Source of the DNA: Opitutaceae bacterium
GTDB lineage: Bacteria > Verrucomicrobiota > Verrucomicrobiia > Opitutales > Opitutaceae
Reading direction: 5' to 3'
Length of the DNA stretch: 64,000 bases
Assembly: GCA_016794785.1 (NCBI GenBank)
Contig: JAEUHC010000019.1
Span: 806,001 to 870,000, forward strand
The notes under the pieces are model-generated. The model was not told where the DNA came from and made no database searches. It saw only the letters and a program-made list of their open reading frames with translations. Positions 9,039 through 17,999 of this stretch are shown here, in pieces. Numbering within the stretch: position 1 is the stretch's first letter; the number at the start of each line of letters is the position of its first letter. Made by a program: the position numbers and the translations under genes.

Positions 9039-10505
9039 TCAGAAATTCAACACGCTCGAGTAGGCGGCGCGAGCGGCGGCGGTGGTGAGTTCCTTCCAGC
9101 CGGAGACGCGGTAAGGGTTGCCGCCGCCGAAATTGCCGAGGGACTCGTCGTAGTGGAAGGCGGCATTGCCCACGACCCGGATGTCGTTGGCGACAAAGGA
9201 GCCCATCACGTCACCGTTGCCGTTGATTTTGAGCGAGGCCTGCGGCGCGTAAACGACGGCGCTCAGGACGCCGTTGCCGGCGATTTGCACATCCTGCACG
9301 CCCGAGGTCTTGGTGCCCCAGATCTGGAGATTGATCGGTTGGTTGGAGGTTCCCGCGGTGGTGCCGCCGTTCATGATGCCGTTGCCAGCGATCTTGATGT
9401 CACCGGGGGCATAGATTTCGAGGGTGGCGCCGGTTTGGAGATTGAGTGCCCCGCTGCCGCCGCCGATGTCGATGCTGGTGGTGGTGCTGGTGAGGGTGAG
9501 GACAACCTTGGGCGAGGGATCGCCGAGGTTGAGTTTCGCGACAGCGAAGGTCGCGTTGTTGAAATTTATCTGCGGTGCGGTGTAGTAATATTTGCCATCG
9601 GCGGCGGCCACATCGCCGGTGCGCGGCAGACTCAGAGAGCTGGTGATGCTGCCGAGGGAATAGGCGGTCGTGGTGGGCGCCGTGACGGCGTCAAAGTTGG
9701 AAGTGAAATCGGTCGAGACCCGGCTCATGTCGGTCGTGCCGCTGGGGGTGCCAAACGGGCCGATGAGGCCGTTGGAGCCGACGTTGGGCACGGCGCTTCC
9801 GGTGGACGCGTAACCCCAGATGTCGGCGTTTTGGACGAGAATGGCATCCACGGCGACGGAGATGGACCCGACCGAGCCCTTGTCGTTCTTCACACCGGCA
9901 CTGTAGGGGATGGCGGCGGTGGCGCTGTTGTTATCCGGATCGGAATTCCAGCTGTCGACGGAGGCATTGTTGCCCGCAAAGGTGATGCTTTGTTTGGCAA
10001 CTAGACCGTTGGAGAATTTGGAGGTTTTGCGGAGCTGAACCTCGACCCATTTTTCGATCGGGCGGCTGGCCGAGCCGCCGAGGGTGATGGTGGAGCGCGC
10101 GACTGCCTTGGGTGCGGTGCCCTGATAGCCGTAGACGTAAACCCGCACGGTGCCGGTGGCGTTCTGGTCGAACGTATAGGTGCCCGAAGTGGGCAGGACG
10201 CGCCTGGCATCGGCTCCGCTGTTGACGGCCGTCCAGCCATTGGAGGTCCAGCTGTAGGAGGAGTCGGCGATTTTTTTGTTGATGGAATACATCGCCTCCT
10301 CGAGGCCGTTTTCCGCGAGATTCATCGCGGCGTTGTTGTAGAACGCGCGATTGGAGATGGAGAGGTTGGTCTTGCCGAGCTGCATGTAGCTGACCAGCGA
10401 GATGCCGATGATGGCGCAGAGCAGCATCGCGACGATGAGCAGCGACCCGCGGTCTTTGCGGGATGCGAGGGTGGGTGGGCGGCGGACGGTTGAGCGAGAG
10501 TGCAT
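9039..10505 (-). CDS. PilX-like pseudopilin with C-terminal filament-type domain (triad 2)
   Basis: 488-residue protein. After a basic start, GSLLIVAMLLCAIIGISLVSY is the PilX-type membrane helix; AMNLAENGLEEAMYSIN follows, a conserved PilX phrase. The C-terminal half (about residues 330-460) has regularly spaced short beta-type repeats (KIAGNGIMNGG, QIAGNGVLSAVVYAP, KINGNGDVMGSFVANDI, RVVGNAAFHYDESL), resembling the polymer-forming/DUF7305 domain found in bacterial PilX-like proteins. It is the last gene of a - strand triad, 7 bases after the PilW-like gene. A paralogue with the same ending lies at 15513-16931. Likely exported and membrane-anchored. Confidence 0.8.
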   Translation of the reverse strand: MHSRSTVRRPPTLASRKDRGSLLIVAMLLCAIIGISLVSYMQLGKTNLSISNRAFYNNAAMNLAENGLEEAMYSINKKIADSSYSWTSNGWTAVNSGADARRVLPTSGTYTFDQNATGTVRVYVYGYQGTAPKAVARSTITLGGSASRPIEKWVEVQLRKTSKFSNGLVAKQSITFAGNNASVDSWNSDPDNNSATAAIPYSAGVKNDKGSVGSISVAVDAILVQNADIWGYASTGSAVPNVGSNGLIGPFGTPSGTTDMSRVSTDFTSNFDAVTAPTTTAYSLGSITSSLSLPRTGDVAAADGKYYYTAPQINFNNATFAVAKLNLGDPSPKVVLTLTSTTTSIDIGGGSGALNLQTGATLEIYAPGDIKIAGNGIMNGGTTAGTSNQPINLQIWGTKTSGVQDVQIAGNGVLSAVVYAPQASLKINGNGDVMGSFVANDIRVVGNAAFHYDESLGNFGGGNPYRVSGWKELTTAAARAAYSSVLNF

Positions 10506-10512
10506 GGCGGCG

Positions 10513-11088
10513 TCAGGCGGTCACGATTTTGTTGCGGAGGATGAAACGCGCGGAGAGCACGGCGTTGGTGGCGTCGACGACCGTCACGTTGGAGCGCGAG
10601 GCCTCGAGCGAGATTTGCAGCTGCTTGGTGCTGGAGCCGGCAGCGGTGAGATTGGCCGCCGTGGCGAGGGGCAGCTCGGTGCCGGCGACGTTGAAGGCCC
10701 GAAAAACAAACGACCCCGCCGTGATCCCACTGATCAGGGTGCGTGTGCCGCTGGCATCGGTGCGGGCGAAGGTGCCCGTGGAACTCGAGTAGGCGTAGGT
10801 GATGCTCGCGGAGTTCACGGTGAGGGCGACGTTGACGTTGCTCGTCCACGTGATCGCGCTGGCTTGGCGCACGTCCTCGGCGAAGGTTTCGAGGGCCTTG
10901 CGCGCCTGCGCCTCCATGTCGCTGTAGTTCCTCACATTCGCGCCGCTGCGACCGAGAAAGAGAAACACGGTGAGGACACCGGCGAGGATGAACATCGCCA
11001 GTGTCGAGCCAACCATGACTTCAACGAGGGTGAAGCCACCGCTGTGGGCGAAGCGACTACGGGTGGGCGATGGTGTAGTAGTAGTCAT
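10513..11088 (-). CDS. Prepilin-type minor pseudopilin, PilW-like (triad 2)
   Basis: 191 residues. Leader MTTTTPSPTRSRFAHSGG precedes FTLVEVMVGSTLAMFILAG with Glu+5 and the N-terminal helix. The phrase NYSDMEAQARKALETFAEDVRQASAITW is shared with the triad 3 homologue (NYSEMDAQTRRALDIFGADARKAADVRW) and is typical of PilW-like proteins. The C-terminus SARFILRNKIV is shared too. It overlaps the end of the upstream pilV-like gene by 32 bases, so the two are translationally coupled. Confidence 0.83.
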   Translation of the reverse strand: MTTTTPSPTRSRFAHSGGFTLVEVMVGSTLAMFILAGVLTVFLFLGRSGANVRNYSDMEAQARKALETFAEDVRQASAITWTSNVNVALTVNSASITYAYSSSTGTFARTDASGTRTLISGITAGSFVFRAFNVAGTELPLATAANLTAAGSSTKQLQISLEASRSNVTVVDATNAVLSARFILRNKIVTA

Positions 11089-11557
11089 AGAGTCCGTTTT
11101 TTACGTAGGTGCTGCTGAAGCTGCGGGCGTGGGGCCGCCCATCGTAGCCTTTCCACGTGACGCTGATGCCAATGTTGCGCGCTTCAGTCGGCCGGGCGCC
11201 ATCCGCGGTCACGGTGCGCGTGACGGAATATTTTCCGGTGATCTTGGCGCTCGAGCTGAAATAGGTCGCGCCGTCGAAGGTCTCGGTGGCCGGCATGGAT
11301 GTGACGCCGGTCCAGCTCATCAGCCGGATGCGTTCCATCTCGCTCTGCAGGATCTGCGAGGCGAGGGTCGTGCCGCGGGCGAGGTCGAGGTGCTTGAAGC
11401 CCGCCTGCATCGCGATGATCGAGGTGGCGATGCCGAGCGCCATGACGAAGGTCGCCATCATGACCTCAAGGATGGTGAATCCGGAAGTGTGCCCGCGGCG
11501 GCGGCCAGCCCGGTCGGGCCGTGAGACGCCTGAAAAATTGGATACGGGATTGCTCAT
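11057..11557 (-). CDS. Prepilin-type minor pseudopilin, PilV-like (triad 2)
   Basis: 166 residues from ATG at 11557. A leader rich in Arg (RPDRAGRRRGHTSG) precedes FTILEVMMATFVMALGIATS, with Glu+5 and a membrane helix. The C-terminal half holds TWKGYDGRPHARSF...NGLYDYYYT, which matches TWRGYDGREHRVSY...SGLYDYFYT in triad 3 and marks the pair as paralogues. Longer in-frame starts up to 11806 would add an Arg-rich tail running through a palindrome and are unlikely. It is the first gene of the - strand triad and is transcribed divergently from the metalloprotease gene. Confidence 0.82.
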   Translation of the reverse strand: MSNPVSNFSGVSRPDRAGRRRGHTSGFTILEVMMATFVMALGIATSIIAMQAGFKHLDLARGTTLASQILQSEMERIRLMSWTGVTSMPATETFDGATYFSSSAKITGKYSVTRTVTADGARPTEARNIGISVTWKGYDGRPHARSFSSTYVKNGLYDYYYTIAHP

Positions 11558-11940
11558 GGTGTGAGTATCATAATCGGCTTTTCGCCTCCGCGTTAGAGGC
11601 CGACGACGCAGGGAAACAGGCCTATTGAGGATAGGCCTGAACGTCTGTCGCTCCATTCGGCGAAGTGGGTGGCCTAGGGTGATGCCCTGCGGCTCCCCGG
11701 GTGTGGCGGCGGTGCACCGGGCTGGGAAGCGCGGGGCTTTATGGCGTATCACTCGATGAAATACTCGATTTGTGAACGGGCCGTGAATGCCGGCCGGCTG
11801 CGGCATGGGCCGGATGCCTAGGGTGATGCTTCACGCTGAATGACAAGCGATAGCGATAAATACGTGCGGCATGTTCTCATGACGGGGTAGGTAATCTCTC
11901 GGGTTTTGTCGGGCGCAATTCTCCCGCAATTCGAGGGCGC
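11558..11940. promoter_or_regulatory. Divergent promoter region between triad 2 and the metalloprotease
   Basis: 383 gene-free bases between two diverging transcription units. A perfect 9-bp stem-loop lies at 11617-11639 (CAGGCCTAT, loop TGAGG, ATAGGCCTG), about 60 bases upstream of the pilV-like start. A 14-base direct repeat, GCCTAGGGTGATGC, occurs at 11672-11685 and 11817-11830 (145-base spacing). Repeated sites between divergent genes suggest a shared regulator, but no known operator consensus was recognised. Confidence 0.45.
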
Positions 11941-14232
11941 ATGACTTCCAATCCGCTTTTTCACCGCCCCGGGATTTTTTCCCGCGCCGCTTTTTTCCCT
12001 CTAATGCTGGCAGCGACCTCTGCGCTATGGGCGCGGCCTGCGACCGGCGTCCGCCTCCCGGCCCAAGCCCGCGGAGCCGCCGCCATCGAGGCACTCGGCG
12101 ATCGCCTGCCGGATGTCGCCCGCGCCTACGGGCTCGATGCGCAGCGGCTCGTCACGATGCTCCGCACACAGCCCTCGCTGGAGGTGGACATCAACGGCCT
12201 CCTCACCTTTGCGTGCGATGGTCTCGCGGTGCGGCCCGGCGCCGCACGGCAGGGTGGCCCAGCCAACGCACCGGGCAACGCCATCACGGCCTCGTCCTCC
12301 ACCGCACAGCTCGCCGCGGGCACATCGGTTGATGTCTTTCAGCTCCACAGCCTGCCGGGCGCGACGCGGGTCATCTATCTCGATTTCACCGGGCATACGA
12401 CGAGCGGCACGATTTGGAACAGCGCGTTCACTGGCGGCGCGACCATCGTCTCCGCCCCGTTCGATCTTGATGGGGACGCGACGACCTTCAACGACGCGGA
12501 GCGTGGCGCCATCCTCGCGATCTGGAAGCGCGTCGCGGAAGACTACGCGCCGTTTCTCGTCGATGTGACGACGCAGGATCCCGGCGTCGAGTCGCTGCGC
12601 AAAACTTCTTCTGGCGATCTCGCCTATGGCATCCGCGTGGTGATCAGCCCCACCAATTGGTATAACCCCAATGCGGGTGGCTCGGGCTACGTGGGTTCGT
12701 TCAGCTGGAACGACGACACGCCTACTTGGGTGTTTACCGGGCAGCTCGCCAACGACGCCCGCTACATCGCCGAAGCCGCCTCGCACGAGATCGGCCACAC
12801 GATGGGCCTGAACCATGATGGCCTGGGTGGCGCTTCACCGACGGAGTATTACACGGGTCAGGGCGACTGGGCCCCGATCATGGGCGTGGCCTACTACCGG
12901 GGCATCGCGCAATTCAGCAAGGGCGAGTATGCCAACGCGAACAACACGGAGGATGATTTCGCCGTCATCGCCACCCACGCGCCGCTCGCGGCGGACGACC
13001 ACGGCAACAATCTCGCCACCGCCACGGTGCTGGCCGGACCGACTGTCGCCAACGGCGGCACCATCGAGACGCGCACGGATGTCGATGTCTTCCGTTTCGA
13101 CACCGGCACTGGCGCCATCGCGCTGAACATCGTTTCGCCGTCGCCGTCGCCGAATCTTTTGCTGAAGGCTGAACTCCTCAACTCCGCCGGCCAGGTGTTG
13201 TTCACGAGTGCGCCGAGCATGGTCAACGTCAGCTTTACGCCGACGCTGACGGCGGGCAGCTACTACCTCCGGTTGAGCAGTCTCGGCACGGGCAATCCCG
13301 CCACGGACGGTTTTTCGAGCTATGGCAGCGTAGGCAATTATCTCATCATGGGCTCACTAGTGCCGACCACCGCGCGGCAGGCGCCGGTCGCCGTGGCCTC
13401 CGCCTCCGCTGTTGTGGGCACGGCTTCGTTCTCGGCCAGTTTCTCCGGTCAGAACTCCACGGACGCCGATGGCAGCATCACCGCCTATCGTTGGGATTTT
13501 GGCAACGGCACGACCTCCCTGTCGATGAACGCCAGCTGTCTTTACACCTCGCCGGGCACCTATACCGCGGTCCTTACGGTCACGGACAACGACGGGCTGA
13601 CCGGTTCAGCCGCGCTCACGATCACGGTCAATGCCCCGGCCAACCAGGCGCCCGTGGCGGTGATTTCCACCAACCAGAACACAGGCACGGCTCCGGTCGC
13701 GATCGCGTTCTCCGGCGCCAGCTCGTATGACCCGGACGGGAGCATCGCAGCCTACCTGTGGAATTTCGGCGATGGCACGACTTCGACGGCCGTAACCCCG
13801 GCCAAGATCTACTCGACGCCGGGCAACTACACCGTAACACTGCGCGTGACCGACAATGTCGGCGCCATCGCCACCGCGACCACCGCCGTCGCCATCGCCG
13901 CCGACCCCAACGCCGCAGTGGATGTGCGCCAGTATGTGCTCACGACTGTCACGGCCGCTAGCGGCACCACCGCTGTCGCAACCATCCTTGTCCGTGATCG
14001 CTTGGACCGGCCGGTGGCGGGGGTGACGGTGGCCGTGCAATGGTCGGGCCTCGTCACGAACAAGGCCAGCGCCAAGACCGATGCCAACGGCCGGGTCGTG
14101 CTCACTTCCAATCGCACCAAAAAGGCCGGAACTATCATCGGGACAATCACCGCGATCGCACCGTTTACAGGAATAGCCTACGATGCTGCGATTTACAGTG
14201 AACCCACGGTGCGGATTGTTTCGGTAAAGTGA
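11941..14232 (+). CDS. Secreted metzincin-type zinc protease with two PKD domains
   Basis: 763 residues. An N-terminal export segment (FFPLMLAATSALWA) is followed by a catalytic domain with HEIGHTMGLNHD (residues 282-293). This is the HExxHxxGxxHD zinc site of metzincins, and the downstream APIMGVAYY fits the Met-turn. After a pre-peptidase C-terminal-like segment (about residues 365-470, DVDVFRFDTGTGAIAL...) come two PKD domains (about 481-567 and 570-655), each with DPDGS/DADGSI, WDFG/WNFGDG and SPGTY/TPGNY motifs. The end resembles an Ig-like domain and has no PEP-CTERM signal. It lies between two pseudopilin triads and may be exported by, or act near, that system; the substrate is unknown. 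Confidence 0.88.
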   Translation: MTSNPLFHRPGIFSRAAFFPLMLAATSALWARPATGVRLPAQARGAAAIEALGDRLPDVARAYGLDAQRLVTMLRTQPSLEVDINGLLTFACDGLAVRPGAARQGGPANAPGNAITASSSTAQLAAGTSVDVFQLHSLPGATRVIYLDFTGHTTSGTIWNSAFTGGATIVSAPFDLDGDATTFNDAERGAILAIWKRVAEDYAPFLVDVTTQDPGVESLRKTSSGDLAYGIRVVISPTNWYNPNAGGSGYVGSFSWNDDTPTWVFTGQLANDARYIAEAASHEIGHTMGLNHDGLGGASPTEYYTGQGDWAPIMGVAYYRGIAQFSKGEYANANNTEDDFAVIATHAPLAADDHGNNLATATVLAGPTVANGGTIETRTDVDVFRFDTGTGAIALNIVSPSPSPNLLLKAELLNSAGQVLFTSAPSMVNVSFTPTLTAGSYYLRLSSLGTGNPATDGFSSYGSVGNYLIMGSLVPTTARQAPVAVASASAVVGTASFSASFSGQNSTDADGSITAYRWDFGNGTTSLSMNASCLYTSPGTYTAVLTVTDNDGLTGSAALTITVNAPANQAPVAVISTNQNTGTAPVAIAFSGASSYDPDGSIAAYLWNFGDGTTSTAVTPAKIYSTPGNYTVTLRVTDNVGAIATATTAVAIAADPNAAVDVRQYVLTTVTAASGTTAVATILVRDRLDRPVAGVTVAVQWSGLVTNKASAKTDANGRVVLTSNRTKKAGTIIGTITAIAPFTGIAYDAAIYSEPTVRIVSVK

Positions 14233-14544
14233 TGACTCATTTGCACGCCAACTATCTAATGATAAAAATACTTTTGCCTGTAAGATGTTCGCTCGTTTTT
14301 TGGTGTAGTTAACAATCACTTGATCATTAACTTAGATTTAGTTGAGGGTGGGAATACCTACGATCGTTGGTGGGATTCTTTACATCACTCTTAGTTGTTT
14401 TAGATGAGCGGCGAAATTTAATTTCAAACAAGACTCTTATTGATAGATTCTTATGATATTTTACGGGGGTTTTTAGATCATGGCACCTCCGCTGCTATGT
14501 AGATTTACTCAAGCTAACGGCCACTTTTTACATTCCACAATAAT
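14233..14544. other. AT-rich spacer upstream of the VPDSG-CTERM-type gene
   Basis: 312 bases that are markedly AT-rich compared with the rest of the window, with no coding frame. A TATGAT hexamer at 14452-14457 is a possible -10 element, but no convincing -35 is correctly spaced. The composition break suggests either an AT-rich regulatory region or acquired DNA. No structural RNA was recognised. Confidence 0.5.
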
Positions 14545-15144
14545 ATGATCACGAATCTCCGGAAATACCTAACCAACCTTAGCCTCGCCGCCGCGGTGGC
14601 ATTCCTTTTCGCACCTAGCGCTGCGAGTGCCATAACCATAACGGGGGCGAACCGGTCGTTCGAGATTAATCCTGCTACAACCGGAACGTCTGGGGCCAGC
14701 CTCAATCCTGGCGCGGGTGATGTCGGTGCATTTTTTGGCGGCACTTGGACTAGCGCAGGCGAGCGCACGTCGGCCGGAACGGATAACTTCTTTACCGTCA
14801 ACCTGCTCGCTGGTAGTTTTGGTTCAGGCGACGCCAGCGGAACTTGGAGTATCGCTCCCTCTTTTTGGTCGACCTATGGTTCAGCAGTAATCTCGGTGCA
14901 CGTTGGTCAAGGCCAAGGAGATCCCGATTATTGGATGTTTGGGATTCCCGCCAATACGCTCTCAGGCACTTGGGCATACGACATTTTCAGTGGTGGCGGT
15001 GGCGGTCTCTCAAACATCAAACTCTGGGGCAGCGGAACGCCTAGGCCCCCCGTAACTCAGGGTGTCCCGGATGGCGGCTTCACCCTCGCGCTACTCGGCC
15101 TCGGCCTCGGCCTCGTGGTGATCGCGCGGCGCAAGCTCTGCTAA
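14545..15144 (+). CDS. Small exported protein with VPDSG/PEP-CTERM-type sorting signal
   Basis: 199 residues. An N-terminal signal peptide (LSLAAAVAFLFAPSAASA) precedes a Gly/Ser/Thr-rich middle region with no known domain. The C-terminus is a tripartite sorting signal: VPDGG at about residue 174, a hydrophobic helix (FTLALLGLGLGLVVI) and a basic tail ARRKLC. VPDSG-CTERM signals are known from Verrucomicrobia and are processed by an exosortase; here Gly replaces Ser in the motif. No exosortase is in the window. The gene is monocistronic, lies in an AT-rich patch and ends at a strong terminator. Probably a surface or extracellular-matrix protein. Confidence 0.85.
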   Translation: MITNLRKYLTNLSLAAAVAFLFAPSAASAITITGANRSFEINPATTGTSGASLNPGAGDVGAFFGGTWTSAGERTSAGTDNFFTVNLLAGSFGSGDASGTWSIAPSFWSTYGSAVISVHVGQGQGDPDYWMFGIPANTLSGTWAYDIFSGGGGGLSNIKLWGSGTPRPPVTQGVPDGGFTLALLGLGLGLVVIARRKLC

Positions 15145-15174
15145 ACTGGGTCCAGTATTTTCCTGAAAAGGATA

Positions 15175-15209
15175 GAACCCGGAAGCGAATCGCTTCCGGG
15201 TTCTTTTTT
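15175..15209 (+). terminator. Strong Rho-independent terminator
   Basis: GAACCCGGAAGCGA pairs with TCGCTTCCGGGTTC around a minimal loop and is followed by TTTTTT (15204-15209). It ends the VPDSG-CTERM-type gene 30 bases after its stop. It may also stop transcription arriving from triad 3 on the - strand, though the T-run on that side is weak. Confidence 0.9.
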
Positions 15210-15512
15210 GTCGCGCGTGCTCGGCCTTCCACCGCACTTGCCTTCTGCCGACCGCGAGCAGACAACGCTCGGGCCAAAACCAATCATGGGCAGGCGCCCT
15301 GACACTTTCGTGGCGGAGCTATTTCCAGTCGCGCAGACCACCTGCAAGGGTGGCCGGCTGTTGTCGCTGCAGAAAAGGATCAGAATTTTGCCAGCGATGC
15401 CGCCCTCTCGATCCCCGCTACGACTGCCCTGCTACGGATCGACGGCCGCGACGTCGTCTCTCAACCGCCGGTCGCATACAGGCGACCTCGCGTGTGCCGG
15501 AGCATTGTTATG
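15210..15512. other. Gene-free spacer downstream of triad 3
   Basis: About 300 bases between the terminator and the end of the - strand triad. Several short frames are open here but none has a start, ribosome site or recognisable protein. One + frame (about 15340-15530) reads plausibly as protein and might be a gene remnant, but no family could be named. Confidence 0.4.
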
Positions 15513-16931
15513 CTACCAGCCCTGAAAGAGTGTCAGGTAAGGCGCCTGCTCGTCGCTCGTGCCCAACTCGCGCCACTTCGCGATGGAAAAGGGTTCGTTA
15601 CCTTGGCCGTAGGCGAGCGATTCGTCGTAGTGGAAAGCGGCGTTGCCCGTGAAGCGGATGTTACGGGCTACGATGGAGCCCATCATGTCGCCGTTGCCGT
15701 TTACCTGCACGTCGCCGTTGGGTGCATAGATGACCGCTTTCAGCGCTCCGTTGCCCGCGAGGTGGAGGGATTGGCCGGCGTTCGAGGTGTTGGTGCCCCA
15801 AATCTGACATGCGATGGGCTGTGCGTTGGCGTTGGCCAAGCCGCGGCCGGCGATGAGCAGGCCGCCCTCGACGTAAAGGGTGAATCGCGAACCCGCCGGC
15901 ACATTGATGGAGGCGTTGCCGGTCACCCGCACCGCATCGGCTCCGCTGCTTTGCGTCAGCACGAGAGTGACATCGCCTAGCACAGTCAGCGAATCGTTGC
16001 CGCTGAGCACCAGCTGCGCGGCTCGCCACTTGGTGGTGGTGCCCACGGTGCCCAGCACTGCGGGAATGTTGGTGAGGAACGTCCCATCCGTTGGGGCTGT
16101 GACGGGTTTGAAATCCGCATTGAAATCCGTCGCGATACGCCGCGGGTCAACCATTACGCCGGCTGGGGTGTCCGCACCGCGAATCGAGCCGTTTACGCCT
16201 ACGTCAGGCTGCCCGCCGCCGGTCGCGACAAAGCCCCAGATATGGGCGTCGTTGAGCAGCATCGCGCTGTTGACGACCGCAGCCGTCGCGATGCTTCCGC
16301 GGTCGGTCCGCAGCGAAAAATTATAGTCCACTGCCGGGGTCAGGGGATTGCCGTCGGGATCCGAGTTCCACGCATCGAGCGAAGTGGAGGTGCCGGAAAA
16401 TACGATGCCTTCCTTGGCTACGAGCGCGTTGGCGAAGGCGGAGCGGCGCCGCAGGGTCACCTCGATCATCTTTGTCACCGGGGTATCGGTGGGTGCGCCA
16501 ATGGAGGATTGCGTGATGATTTTGGGACGCGCCGTCGGGCCAGGGGCGTGATCGTCGACATAGACTTTGACCCATCCGGTGGTGCGGCCGCCGAACTCGA
16601 AACCACCAAACTTCTGCCAGGCGGGGGCGCCGGTGCTGGTCCAGCCTGTCCAGGCATCGTTGGCCCCCGCGGAGGCGCGGTTGAACGACCAGACCGCTTC
16701 CTCGGCGCCTGTTTCCGCGAGGTTCAGGGCCGCATAGCTGTTGAACGTCCGCTTGGAGAGCCGCGAGGACGAGAGATTCAGGTTTAGATAGCTCGCCAAG
16801 CCCAGCGCGATGAGCGCCGAGACGATCAGGGCGACGATCAGCACGGCCGCCCGATCCTCTTGCGCGGTGCGGGTCGCGGAGCCGCGCGGGATGCGTCGGC
16901 CGAGAAATGGACTGTGGGTGAGGTCGGGCAT
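15513..16931 (-). CDS. PilX-like pseudopilin with C-terminal filament-type domain (triad 3)
   Basis: 472 residues, a paralogue of the protein at 9039-10505. It has the membrane helix AAVLIVALIVSALIALGLASY, the PilX phrase ALNLAETGAEEAVWSFNR, and the C-terminal repeat block HLAGNGALKAVIYAP, QVNGNGDMMGSIVARNI, RFTGNAAFHYDESL. The two proteins share design along their whole length, including FxNALVAKEGIVFSG and SxDAWNSDPDGN. It is the last gene of the operon histidine kinase - response regulator - pilV - pilW - pilX and touches the pilW-like stop. Confidence 0.8.
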   Translation of the reverse strand: MPDLTHSPFLGRRIPRGSATRTAQEDRAAVLIVALIVSALIALGLASYLNLNLSSSRLSKRTFNSYAALNLAETGAEEAVWSFNRASAGANDAWTGWTSTGAPAWQKFGGFEFGGRTTGWVKVYVDDHAPGPTARPKIITQSSIGAPTDTPVTKMIEVTLRRRSAFANALVAKEGIVFSGTSTSLDAWNSDPDGNPLTPAVDYNFSLRTDRGSIATAAVVNSAMLLNDAHIWGFVATGGGQPDVGVNGSIRGADTPAGVMVDPRRIATDFNADFKPVTAPTDGTFLTNIPAVLGTVGTTTKWRAAQLVLSGNDSLTVLGDVTLVLTQSSGADAVRVTGNASINVPAGSRFTLYVEGGLLIAGRGLANANAQPIACQIWGTNTSNAGQSLHLAGNGALKAVIYAPNGDVQVNGNGDMMGSIVARNIRFTGNAAFHYDESLAYGQGNEPFSIAKWRELGTSDEQAPYLTLFQGW

Positions 16932-17545
16932 CAGTTGCTCACGCGTTTGTTGCGCAGGATGTAGCGGGCCGAAACGGCCGATTGGGTCGCCATCGGTGTC
17001 GTGGCGCCCGCTCGGGCGGTGCGGAGGGTCACTTGCACCTGTTTTGTCTCGAGATCATTGGTTGCGGTGTTGTCCGAGACCCCCGGCTGCTCGAGCTTGA
17101 AACGGGCGAAGGCGAAATCCGGCGTGACGTTCCGCACGAGGGCCAGCCGCGGTGTGCTCGACGAAACGTCCCCGTTCAAGCGATAGAATGAGCGATAGGT
17201 CGGGCTCGAGGTAAGGTTGTCGTAGCCGTAGGTGATGGCTGTTGTCCCGGCGCCCGCGGTGCTGACTTGGAGCGTCAGGGTCTGCGCATCGTGCCAGCGC
17301 ACATCGGCGGCTTTGCGCGCATCTGCCCCGAAGATGTCCAGCGCGCGGCGTGTTTGCGCATCCATTTCGCTGTAGTTTCCGGCCGCGTAGCCCGTCCGCC
17401 CAATCATGAGGAAAGCGCTGAGAATCCCAGCCAGCACGACCACGGAGATGGTCGCCGAGACCATGATCTCCGTGAGGGTGAATCCGCGGCAGGCAGGCCG
17501 GCGGTGGCGGCGGGATGCCTCAATGCGCGGTGTAGAAATAGTCAT
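16931..17545 (-). CDS. Prepilin-type minor pseudopilin, PilW-like (triad 3)
   Basis: 204 residues. The leader ends PACRG before FTLTEIMVSATISVVVLAGI, with Glu+5 and the N-terminal helix. NYSEMDAQTRRALDIFGADARK and the C-terminal SARYILRNKRV match the triad 2 homologue. It overlaps the upstream PilV-like gene by 26 bases and the PilX-like start by one base, so the three genes are tightly coupled. Confidence 0.83.
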   Translation of the reverse strand: MTISTPRIEASRRHRRPACRGFTLTEIMVSATISVVVLAGILSAFLMIGRTGYAAGNYSEMDAQTRRALDIFGADARKAADVRWHDAQTLTLQVSTAGAGTTAITYGYDNLTSSPTYRSFYRLNGDVSSSTPRLALVRNVTPDFAFARFKLEQPGVSDNTATNDLETKQVQVTLRTARAGATTPMATQSAVSARYILRNKRVSN

Positions 17546-17999
17546 AGAGGCCGCTCTTTCCGTAGCGCGTGAGGTAGCTCACGCGATGTTCGCGCCCATC
17601 GTAGCCACGCCAAGTGGAGACGAGGGTGATTTCCTTCATGTCCGCCTTCACATCCCGGATGTTGCGCACGCACAAAAACGAGTCGTTGGCCGCGCCCGGC
17701 ACGGCAGGCACGGCCACGCGGTGATCCGCGCCGTCCTGCAGGGCTTGCAGCTGGCTCCAGCTCTTGAGCCGCAGGCGCTCGAACTCGGACTGCATCGCCT
17801 GGGAGGCGTGCGTGAGCTGCCGCGCGGTGTCGATGGCCTGGAGGCCGCGTTGCAGGGTGAGGATCGCGGTGGTGATCCCGAGGACGAGCACGCCGGCGGC
17901 AATCATCACCTCGACCAAGGTGAAGGCGCGCACGCTCCGTTCCGCTCGCAGTGGCGCGAACGGGCGGGTCTGATCCGTGGCTGACGGATAGCGGTTCAC
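17520..17999 (-). CDS. Prepilin-type minor pseudopilin, PilV-like (triad 3)
   Basis: About 159 residues: leader ending RSVRA, then FTLVEVMIAAGVLVLGITTA with Glu+5. The C-terminal TWRGYDGREHRVSY...SGLYDYFYT block pairs it with the triad 2 PilV-like protein. Start choice: GTG 17999 overlaps the response regulator stop as GTGA, the coupling pattern used throughout this operon; an in-frame ATG at 18029 would give a 34-base overlap and a 169-residue product. The direct overlap with the regulator gene is strong evidence for one transcript. Confidence 0.8.
   Translation of the reverse strand: MNRYPSATDQTRPFAPLRAERSVRAFTLVEVMIAAGVLVLGITTAILTLQRGLQAIDTARQLTHASQAMQSEFERLRLKSWSQLQALQDGADHRVAVPAVPGAANDSFLCVRNIRDVKADMKEITLVSTWRGYDGREHRVSYLTRYGKSGLYDYFYTAH

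Noticed and set aside
15340..15530. Possible protein remnant downstream of triad 3 (reads ...SIPATTALLRIDGRD)
   Set aside because: No start, ribosome site or recognisable family; only a short stretch is open.
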